DNA of 5,795 nt from Candidatus Acetothermia bacterium (GTDB taxonomy: Bacteria; Bipolaricaulota; Bipolaricaulia; RBG-16-55-9; JANLFV01): positions 1 to 5,795 of the forward strand of contig JAPWVC010000082.1 in the NCBI GenBank assembly GCA_028275195.1, read 5' to 3'. A program made the position numbers and the translations under genes. The notes under the pieces were generated by a model that was given only the letters and a program-made list of their open reading frames with translations, ran no database searches and had not been told where the DNA came from. The first letter of the stretch is position 1, and each line of letters starts with the position of its first letter. Positions 1 through 5,735 of this stretch are shown in pieces.

Positions 1-1025
1 TCTACTATAGCGCCCTAGTCGGGGGCCTCGGGTTCGTCAAGAGCGGCGTCACCACGATCGTGGACCATCATGCCAGCCCCAACAGCATCCGCGGGAGCCT
101 CAGGGCCATCAAGAAGGCGATCGTCGATGAGCTAGGGTTGAGGGCTTCCCTCTGTTATGAGACCTCCGACCGGGACGGGCCCAAGGCCGCGGAGGAGGGG
201 ATCGCCGAGAACATCGAATTCTTCGACTACGCCGGGGCCGAGGGGGATGATCGCTTAAGCGCCCTCATCGGCCTCCATGCCTCCTTCACCCTCTCCGATG
301 CGACCTTGAAGCGGCTGAAGCGCGAGTTGGGCCAACGCGAGGCGGGCTTCCACATCCACCTCGCTGAGGGGCCGGAGGATCAAGACGACTCGCTGAAAAA
401 ATACAAGAAGAGGGTGACGGAGCGGCTGAGGGACCTCGGGCTCTTGAACGAAAAGACGGTCCTGGCACATGGGGTCCACCTGGATGATCGAGAGAAGGAG
501 ATCCTAGCCCAGACAGGTGCGATCTTGGTCCACAATCCCCAGTCCAATATGAACAATGCCGTGGGAGTCGCCGATATCCCGGGGATGCTGGCCCGGGGGA
601 TCTTGGTCGGGCTGGGGAACGACGGCTTCGGATATGAGATGCTCTCGGATCTGCGGGCGATGACTTTGGTCCATAAGCTCGCGAGCAAGGACCCCAAGGC
701 CCTAGGCTTCGACCTGGCCCACAGGGTCTTCTTCGAGAACAATTATGCTATCGTCAAGCGGCTCTTCGGGGTCGAGGCCGGAAGGATCAGGCCGGGCTAT
801 CAGGCCGACCTGATCCTGGTCGATTACCTCCCGCCCACGCCCCTGAATGAAGGAAACTTCATGGGCCACCTCCTCTTCGGCCTGGCGGGGAGCCTCCATG
901 TCCTGACCACGATCATCGATGGCAAGGTCGTGATGCGGGACCGCCGGCTCCTGGGGGTCGAGGAGGAGGCCATCTATCGTGAGGCCCGTGGCGCGGCTGA
1001 GCGGCTCTGGAAGAGGATCAAATAG
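1..1025 (+). CDS. ssnA: SsnA-family amidohydrolase (aminohydrolase), 5' end missing
   Basis: A metal-dependent amidohydrolase of the ATZ/TRZ-like group, most like SsnA, which is encoded in purine-degradation/selenium-associated loci; its exact substrate is unsettled. The frame is open to the left edge (first full codon at 3). The residues before the GTG at 60 read YYSALVGGLGFVKSGVTTIV and run straight into DHHASPNSIRGSL, a stretch I recognise from SsnA, so 60 is not the start. About 341 residues are present; the family is about 440, so roughly 100 N-terminal residues, including the first HxH metal motif, lie outside the window. Visible motifs: HIHLAE (351-368), LAHGVH (465-482), VHNPQSNMNN (about 528-557) and the catalytic-Asp region GLGNDGF (612-632, Asp codon 621). 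The C-terminus has the usual RPGYQADLILVDY strand, then PTPLNEGNFMGHLLFG, also typical of SsnA. It is probably cytoplasmic. The next gene starts one base after the stop. An unspecified chlorohydrolase/deaminase is the main alternative. Confidence 0.86.
   Translation, partial: YYSALVGGLGFVKSGVTTIVDHHASPNSIRGSLRAIKKAIVDELGLRASLCYETSDRDGPKAAEEGIAENIEFFDYAGAEGDDRLSALIGLHASFTLSDATLKRLKRELGQREAGFHIHLAEGPEDQDDSLKKYKKRVTERLRDLGLLNEKTVLAHGVHLDDREKEILAQTGAILVHNPQSNMNNAVGVADIPGMLARGILVGLGNDGFGYEMLSDLRAMTLVHKLASKDPKALGFDLAHRVFFENNYAIVKRLFGVEAGRIRPGYQADLILVDYLPPTPLNEGNFMGHLLFGLAGSLHVLTTIIDGKVVMRDRRLLGVEEEAIYREARGAAERLWKRIK
1011..1017 (+). promoter_or_regulatory. Ribosome-binding site of the threonine synthase-like gene
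   Basis: AAGAGGA lies 9 bases before the GTG at 1027, inside the last codons of the ssnA-like gene. It favours GTG 1027 over the upstream in-frame GTG at 979. The extra 16 residues from 979 (Arg/Gly/Ser-rich) look like out-of-frame ssnA sequence, and 979 would force a 47-base overlap. Confidence 0.5.
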
Positions 1026-1026
1026 A

Positions 1027-2298
1027 GTGAAGGTCGCGGCCTTAAGGTGCATCACCTGCGGCTCGGTCTATGGCCCCGAGGAGCTGGACTACACCTGCCC
1101 GAGGTGCGGCCCTCGCCGGGGGACACTGGAAGTGCTCTACGACTACGGCAAGATCAGGCGGGGCTTCACCCGGGAGGCATTGAAGAAGAGCCGGAACTAC
1201 ACGATGTGGCGGTATCTCCCGCTCCTCCCGGTCGAGGACGAGCGCTACATCCAGCCTTTGCGGGTCGGCTGGACCCCGCTCTACCGGTTTGACGGCCTCG
1301 CCCGGGAATATGGCGTAAGAGAGCTCTACATCAAGGACGACGGGCTGAACCCCACGGCCTCATACAAGGACCGGGCGAGCGCGATCGTGGTGATCAAGGC
1401 CCAAGAGAAGGGGAAGAGGGTCATAACCTGCGCCTCAACGGGGAACGCCGCCAGCTCGCTCGCCGGCTTCGCCGCGAGCACCCCCCTTTCGACGATCATC
1501 TTCGTCCCCAAGGCCGCGCCTGAGGCCAAGCTCACCCAGCTCCTCATCTACGGGGCTAAGGTGTTGGCCGTCGAGGGGAGCTACGACCAGGCCTACGACC
1601 TTTGTCTTGAGGCCGCCGAGCGCTATGGCTGGTATAACCGGAGCGCGGCCATCAATCCTTACTTGGTCGAGGGGAAGAAGACCGGGGCCTTAGAGGTCGC
1701 GGAGCAGCTCGGCTGGGAGATCCCCGACCTGGTCCTCGTCCCCGTAGGGGACGGTTCAGTGATCAGCGGGATCTATAAGGGCTTCCATGATCTTCTGGAG
1801 CTGGGGTTCATCGAGGCGATCCCCAGGATCGTGGGGGTTCAGGCCCAAGGGGCTGATCCGATCAAGCGGGCCTTCGAGCGCTACAACGGGGATGAGGTGG
1901 CGATCGAGGACCAAGCGGCGGACACGATCGCCGACAGCATCGCCGTGGGGAAGCCAAGGGACATCGTCAAGGCCGTAAAATACATCCATGCGGCCAAGGG
2001 CTCCTTCATCTCGGTGAGCGATCAGCAGATCCTGGAGGCCATGGCCGAGCTGGCGCGGCGGACCGGGATCTTCGCTGAGCCCGCGGCCGCGGCGGCCTAT
2101 GCCGGCTTCCGCTTGTTGGCCGAGCAGGGCCGCCTGAGCAGAAGTGAGCGGGTGGTGGTCATGATCACCGGTAGCGGGTTGAAGAACATCGCCTCGGCCA
2201 GGAAGGCCGCTCAGGCCGAAGCTGAGGGGCCATACACCATTGGGGCGAGCCTCGAGGAGCTCGAGCGAGCCTTGAGGAAGCTAGGGCTCGCCCCCTAA
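1027..2298 (+). CDS. Threonine synthase-like PLP-dependent enzyme with N-terminal zinc ribbon
   Basis: A fold-type II PLP enzyme of the threonine synthase family, 423 residues from GTG 1027. The classical reaction is O-phosphohomoserine to threonine; relatives act as beta-eliminases or beta-replacement enzymes (for example cysteate synthase). Residues 8-27 form a rubredoxin-like zinc ribbon (CxxC at 8/11 and 24/27), common in threonine synthases of this subfamily. The PLP-binding lysine is K114 in NPTASYKDR (codon 1366-1368). STGNAASS (138-145) is the substrate-carboxylate loop. VGDGSVISG (240-248) is the glycine-rich phosphate-binding loop. FAEPAAAAA (349-357) and ITGSGLKN (380-387) are the usual C-terminal landmarks. 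Length is normal and no frameshift is seen. No homoserine dehydrogenase or homoserine kinase gene is beside it; it sits between an SsnA-like amidohydrolase and an M20 hydrolase. I therefore infer a catabolic paralogue acting on a small amino acid (such as diaminopropionate or a serine/threonine derivative) rather than the housekeeping enzyme. Family membership is secure; the substrate is not. Confidence 0.88.
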   Translation: MKVAALRCITCGSVYGPEELDYTCPRCGPRRGTLEVLYDYGKIRRGFTREALKKSRNYTMWRYLPLLPVEDERYIQPLRVGWTPLYRFDGLAREYGVRELYIKDDGLNPTASYKDRASAIVVIKAQEKGKRVITCASTGNAASSLAGFAASTPLSTIIFVPKAAPEAKLTQLLIYGAKVLAVEGSYDQAYDLCLEAAERYGWYNRSAAINPYLVEGKKTGALEVAEQLGWEIPDLVLVPVGDGSVISGIYKGFHDLLELGFIEAIPRIVGVQAQGADPIKRAFERYNGDEVAIEDQAADTIADSIAVGKPRDIVKAVKYIHAAKGSFISVSDQQILEAMAELARRTGIFAEPAAAAAYAGFRLLAEQGRLSRSERVVVMITGSGLKNIASARKAAQAEAEGPYTIGASLEELERALRKLGLAP

Positions 2299-2324
2299 CC
2301 TAGCTGAATCCGGGCTCGCGATCA

Positions 2325-3482
2325 ATGATGGAGATACCGAAGCAAGCCCTCGATGAGGCCATCGAGCTGGCCCGTTCGCTCGTCCGGATCAGGAGCACTA
2401 ATCCCCCGGGGGATGAGGAGGGGATCGCGAGGTATATTAAAGACTACCTCATCGTGAGTGGGCTCGAGGCCGAGCTGGTCCCGCTCGGGCCAGGAAGGGG
2501 CTCGTTGGTCGGCCGGCTCCCCGGGCGGGAGCGGGGGAGCCTCGTCCTTTGCGGCCACCTCGATACCGTAGCGGTGGAGAAGGACGAGCCTTGGACCAAG
2601 CCCCCGTTTGAGGGCCTGATCGAGGATGGAAGGCTCTATGGCCGCGGTGCGGCGGACATGAAGGCCGGGGTGGCGGTGATCCTCCAGGCGGCGAAGCTGA
2701 TCGCCGCGAATGCGAGGGGCCGAAAGCGAAGCCCAAGGAAGACCTTGCTCTTGGCCCTCACCGCCGACGAGGAGCAAGGGTATCGCGGGGCTGAGACCCT
2801 GGTGGAGCGTGGCTACTTCGCGGAGGCCGAGTTCATGGTCGTGGCCGAGCCGAGCGACGGGAAGGTCTTTATCGGAGAGAAGGGCGAGCTCTGGCTCAAG
2901 GCCCGTTTCCTCGGGAGGGCGGCCCACGGCTCGACCCCCGAGCTTGGGGTCAGTGCCCTCCTTCCGGCCGCGGCCTTCTGCACCCGGCTCAATGCCGAGC
3001 TAAGGAGGTTCCCCGAGGTCGAGGGGCTGGGGCGGACGACCCTTAACATCGGCCAGTTCCGCGGCGGCTGGCGGGTCAATGTAGTGCCCGACAGAGCCGA
3101 GGTGGAGATGGACTTCCGGGTCATCTCCGAGGAGGATAAAGCGAGGGCGATCAAGCTGGTGAGTGAGCTGGGGGAAGAGGAGGCAAGGAGGGCCGGCGCG
3201 AGATTCGAGCAGGAGCTCTTGAGCTACCATCCACCGGTCTTCTCGGACAGGACTAACGGCTATGTTCGGGAGTTCCTGGCCTTGGCCGGCGAGGTGGCCC
3301 CGGGGATCGCCCCCTACTGCACCGATGCGGCTACGATCTTCCCCAAGGTCCCGGTCCCGTTCGTGATCTATGGCCCGGGCTCGATTTCCCTGGCCCATCG
3401 GCCCGATGAGTATGTAGAATTAGCTTCTCTTGAGCGTGCACTCGGGGTCTTGCTCAGCTTCCTCGAGCGGGCGCTCTTATGA
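2325..3482 (+). CDS. M20-family metallopeptidase/deacylase (ArgE/DapE-type, YgeY-like by context)
   Basis: A two-zinc amidohydrolase of peptidase family M20, 385 residues, the usual single-protomer length. Members hydrolyse N-acyl amino acids, succinyl-diaminopimelate, N-carbamoyl amino acids or small peptides in the cytoplasm. All catalytic positions are intact: GHLDTV (H78, D80), GRGAADMKAG (bridging D111), TADEEQG (general base E149, metal ligand E150), VAEPSDG (E175), AAHGSTPELG (H201, in the dimerisation lid domain) and the C-terminal metal ligand H358 in SLAHRPDEYV. The lid domain spans roughly residues 185-295. The start is one of two tandem ATGs (2325 or 2328) with no convincing Shine-Dalgarno, 26 bases after the previous stop. 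The stop overlaps a possible ATG of the next gene (ATGA at 3479). Its place between PLP enzymes and beside SsnA parallels E. coli YgeY, but the GRGAADMKAG motif is of the ArgE/DapE kind rather than the GRGxSDQ form I associate with YgeY. Substrate assignment is therefore open. Confidence 0.87.
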   Translation: MMEIPKQALDEAIELARSLVRIRSTNPPGDEEGIARYIKDYLIVSGLEAELVPLGPGRGSLVGRLPGRERGSLVLCGHLDTVAVEKDEPWTKPPFEGLIEDGRLYGRGAADMKAGVAVILQAAKLIAANARGRKRSPRKTLLLALTADEEQGYRGAETLVERGYFAEAEFMVVAEPSDGKVFIGEKGELWLKARFLGRAAHGSTPELGVSALLPAAAFCTRLNAELRRFPEVEGLGRTTLNIGQFRGGWRVNVVPDRAEVEMDFRVISEEDKARAIKLVSELGEEEARRAGARFEQELLSYHPPVFSDRTNGYVREFLALAGEVAPGIAPYCTDAATIFPKVPVPFVIYGPGSISLAHRPDEYVELASLERALGVLLSFLERALL

Positions 3483-3499
3483 CTGACCATGATCCTATT

Positions 3500-3514
3500 G
3501 GAGGGGGGAAGGAG
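3500..3514 (+). promoter_or_regulatory. Strong purine-rich ribosome-binding region deciding the start of the second PLP gene
   Basis: A run of 15 purines, GGAGGGGGGAAGGAG, ends directly before the ATG at 3515. GGAGG at 3500-3504 has 10 bases of spacing to that ATG. The alternative ATG at 3479, overlapping the previous stop, has no comparable site and would add 12 residues (MTDHDPIGGGKE) that encode the purine run itself. Start 3515 is preferred. Confidence 0.6.
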
Positions 3515-4990
3515 ATGATTGACCTTTCCATAAATGAGGAGGGACTTCGACGGGCGGTCGCAAGGGCCCGAGAGCGGGGGATCATCATCCCCACCTTCGC
3601 CCAGATGCGGGACCCGGACCTGATCCCCGCGGGGATCAAGGAGAGGCTCAAAGCCCTCGGGCTCTGGGAGCTCCACCCCTTGAACCTCTTCCGGATCACT
3701 TGGAAGAACGAGCCGGTCGAGCACGGCGGGCTCTTCGGGGGCGTCAATTACCTGGAGATCCCTCAAGAGCTCAGCGGCGTCCCGGCCCGGATCATCGCCC
3801 TCGTGGGGAAGTGGTTCCCCACCGGCTCGCACAAGGTCGGGGCCACCTTCGGGTGCCTGGTCCCGCGGCTCGTGACCGGCCAATTCGATCCGACCTACCA
3901 GAAGGCCGTCTGGCCCTCGACCGGGAATTATTGCCGTGGCGGGGCCTACAATGCCCACCTCTTGGGCTGCGAGTCGATCGCCATCCTCCCCGAGGGGATG
4001 TCCCGCGAGCGGTTTGAATGGCTCTCCCGCATCGCCGGGGAGGTGATCGCCACCCCCGGGACGGAGTCGAATGTCTGGGAGATCTTCCAGAAGTGCAAGG
4101 AGCTGAAGCGGACCCGGAAGGATGTGGTGATCTTCAACCAGTTCGATGAGCTGGGGAACCACCTCTGGCATTACGCCGTCACGGGGCCGGCGATGGCGGA
4201 GGTCCTCCGGGCCGAGCTCCGTGACGGCCGCTATTCAGGGGTGGTCCTCTCCTCCGGCTCGGCGGGGACCCTCGGCTGCGCTGACTACCTGAAGAAGCTC
4301 TACCCCTCGAGCAAGCTGGCCGTGGGCGAGGCCCTCCAGTGCCCGACCTTGCTTTACAACGGCTTCGGGAGCCACAGGATCGAGGGGATCGGGGACAAGC
4401 ATGTCCCCTGGATCCACAATGTCCGGAATACCGATATGGTGATCGCCATCGACGATGAGCACTGTATCCAGCTCATCCGGCTCTTCAATGAGCCAGCGGG
4501 CCAGGAGTATCTCCAAGAGCAGGGTCTCCCCGAGGGCTTCATCGCCAAGCTCCCGCTGTTGGGGATCTCCTCGGTGGGGAACCTCCTCGGGGCAATCAAG
4601 TTCGCTAAATACTATGAGCTGACTGGAAGGGATGTTGTCCTCACGGTCTTCACCGACTCGATGGAGCTCTATGAGTCCAGGCTAAGGGAGCTGCGGGAGC
4701 GCTATGGGCCATACACCAGGGAGCAGGCGGCGATCGCCTATCACCGCTACCTCTTGGGCCAGACGACCGAGCACATGCTCGAGTTGTCTTACTATGACCG
4801 GAAGAGGATTCATAACCTCAAATACTTCACCTGGGTCGAGCAGATGGGGAAGTCCGCCGAGGAACTCGAGAGCCAGTGGTCCGACTTCCCCGACTATTGG
4901 GAGAGGGTCCACCGCCAGGCGGAGGAGATTGACCGGCTGATCGAGGAGTTCAACGAGCGGACGGGCCTGCTCAAGGGAGTGGGGGAGTAG
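3515..4990 (+). CDS. PLP-dependent fold-type II enzyme (cysteine synthase/TrpB-like superfamily) with C-terminal extension
   Basis: 491 residues from ATG 3515 (503 if started at 3479). A PLP-dependent lyase/synthase of the tryptophan synthase beta superfamily that I recognise as an uncharacterised family of anaerobes, normally annotated only as a pyridoxal-phosphate dependent enzyme. The PLP lysine is K107 in FPTGSHKVGAT. STGNYCRGGAYNA (136-148) is the substrate loop. LSSGSAGTLGCADYL (245-259) is the phosphate-binding loop. Two further segments, EALQCPTLLYNGFGSHRIEG (272-291) and GISSVGNLLGAIKFAKYY (350-367), complete the core. The GSHK motif is closer to TrpB-type enzymes than to the FK motif of diaminopropionate ammonia-lyase (YgeX). 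Residues about 391-491 form a charged, aromatic-rich extension (NLKYFTWVEQMGKS near 434-447) that ordinary cysteine synthases lack. There is no signal peptide or membrane segment, so it is cytoplasmic. It is last in the operon. A beta-elimination or ammonia-lyase role on the product of the M20 enzyme is inference. Confidence 0.85.
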   Translation: MIDLSINEEGLRRAVARARERGIIIPTFAQMRDPDLIPAGIKERLKALGLWELHPLNLFRITWKNEPVEHGGLFGGVNYLEIPQELSGVPARIIALVGKWFPTGSHKVGATFGCLVPRLVTGQFDPTYQKAVWPSTGNYCRGGAYNAHLLGCESIAILPEGMSRERFEWLSRIAGEVIATPGTESNVWEIFQKCKELKRTRKDVVIFNQFDELGNHLWHYAVTGPAMAEVLRAELRDGRYSGVVLSSGSAGTLGCADYLKKLYPSSKLAVGEALQCPTLLYNGFGSHRIEGIGDKHVPWIHNVRNTDMVIAIDDEHCIQLIRLFNEPAGQEYLQEQGLPEGFIAKLPLLGISSVGNLLGAIKFAKYYELTGRDVVLTVFTDSMELYESRLRELRERYGPYTREQAAIAYHRYLLGQTTEHMLELSYYDRKRIHNLKYFTWVEQMGKSAEELESQWSDFPDYWERVHRQAEEIDRLIEEFNERTGLLKGVGE

Positions 4991-5026
4991 CGCTCTCTCA
5001 TCTTTCACCAGGGCGAAAGCGGCTAT

Positions 5027-5302
5027 GGAGGAGGGGACGGCTGATGGCGTGGCTCGCCACGCTGCCTCCTGTCGTCAATGGCCCTGGGGATATGGATCAT
5101 CGAAAGGAAGAAGAGGCTGGCTGCCCTGACCTACCTAGTGGGCGAAGGGGCACTCTCCCAGTTCTCCAATGGGAGGAGGCGGCCAAGAGAGCGGATCCAC
5201 AGGCTGCGCCAGCAGATGAGCGAGGAGCTAATCCACAAGTATGGGGCGAGGGCGATCGCTGATCATCCATCCCATCCTGGACGGGATAGTGTCCCCAAGT
5301 GA
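5027..5302 (+). pseudogene. Short, probably frameshifted reading frame with a good ribosome-binding site (unknown)
   Basis: GGAGGAGGGG (5027-5036) lies 7 bases before the ATG at 5044, a better initiation site than those of most genes upstream. From 5044 the frame reads MAWLATLPPVV and then becomes Gly/Glu/Pro-rich with no structure, ending at 5262. In the adjacent frame, beginning around an ATG at 5078, the sequence is protein-like: MALGIWIIERKKRLAALTYL, then a basic helix-like stretch (RRRPRERIHRLRQQMSEEL), ending at TGA 5300-5302. A single-base indel near 5077 would join MAWLATLPPVV to MALGIWIIERKK and give a plausible small protein of about 85 residues with one N-terminal hydrophobic segment and a basic tail. 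No family recognised. It may equally be two unrelated chance frames. Confidence 0.28.
5047..5062 (+). terminator. GC-rich hairpin 56 bases after the operon's last stop (possible terminator)
   Basis: GCGTGG-CTCG-CCACGC is a perfect 6-bp stem with a 4-base loop, extended by two G-T wobble pairs (5046/5063 and 5045/5064). It is the strongest hairpin near the end of the four-gene operon. It is not followed by a T-tract (the next bases are TGCCTCCTGTC), so it is not a standard intrinsic terminator. It could be a T-poor terminator, an RNA 3'-end stabiliser, or chance in GC-rich DNA. It would also fold in the A/T of the ATG at 5044. Confidence 0.3.
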
Positions 5303-5735
5303 GGGAAGCAACTGCCCAACCTGGGCTGGCATTACGACAGCCGGTCGACGGCTGCCGCGGGGGAGAGCTTGGAGAGATTGGGTAGAGTGGGTAATGCCGT
5401 TGTATGTGCTGGCAGCGCGAGTGCGATGAGCAGAGCGCGAGGGTCAGCCATGGCTGGGGTGGCGCAAAGTGGAAAGGGAGTTAGCCGAGGCCTTGCTCAG
5501 TATTGATGGGCTCCTTGAGATGGGAGATGGTTGGGTGCGCCGGATGCGGGAGCATCTGCCGCGCCGAGAGCCTTGGTTACGGTCGGCGATGCAGCTATTT
5601 CAAGGGAGGCGGGAGAGGCAAGCCCTCGGATAGGAGCTTGGCGAAAAGAATGAGATACTGGAACTATATTATCGGCACCTGGCTCGGCTACTCGACCCTC
5701 GTGCATGCTTACTACAGTATATATGCCTACTTTAG
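5241..5735 (+). pseudogene. Possible decayed coding sequence, interrupted by two stops (unknown family)
   Basis: One plus-strand frame from 5241 to the TAG at 5733-5735 is broken only by TGA 5427-5429 and TAG 5631-5633. Between them it reads like real protein: WRDWVEWVMPLYVLAARVR before the TGA; WRKVERELAEALLSIDGLLE and MRE-LPRREPW-like charged helical sequence between the stops; and ELGEKNEILELYYRHLARLL after the TAG. There is no good start codon with a ribosome-binding site. The tryptophan- and arginine-rich, helical composition would suit a degraded transposase or another accessory gene, but I cannot match it to a named family and I see no flanking inverted repeats. In GC-rich DNA a 165-codon run with two stops can arise by chance, so this is tentative. 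Confidence 0.25.
5338..5354. repeat. Short perfect inverted repeat
   Basis: CAGCCG-GTCGA-CGGCTG: a 6-bp perfect stem around a 5-base centre containing GTCGA, inside the gene-poor tail. It has no T-tract and no neighbouring gene start. Function unknown; it could be chance. Confidence 0.3.

Noticed and set aside
60..1025. GTG at 60 as the start of the amidohydrolase
   Set aside because: The frame is open to the left edge and the residues before 60 match the conserved SsnA segment leading into DHHASP, so the gene is simply cut by the window.
979..1026. GTG at 979 as the start of the threonine synthase-like gene
   Set aside because: It would add a Gly/Ser/Arg-rich leader made of out-of-frame ssnA sequence; GTG 1027 has its own AAGAGGA site and starts just before the zinc ribbon.
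2322..2927. A 201-codon minus-strand frame opposite the M20 gene
   Set aside because: A mirror of high-GC codon bias on the other strand; the plus-strand gene has every M20 catalytic residue.
3368..4171. A 267-codon minus-strand frame crossing the M20/PLP junction
   Set aside because: It spans two well-supported plus-strand genes and its Pro/Gly/Asp/Leu-rich sequence has no recognisable domain.
5497..5706. A 69-codon minus-strand frame in the gene-poor tail
   Set aside because: Ala/Pro/Ser-rich, without a ribosome-binding site or known motif, and opposite more protein-like plus-strand sequence.
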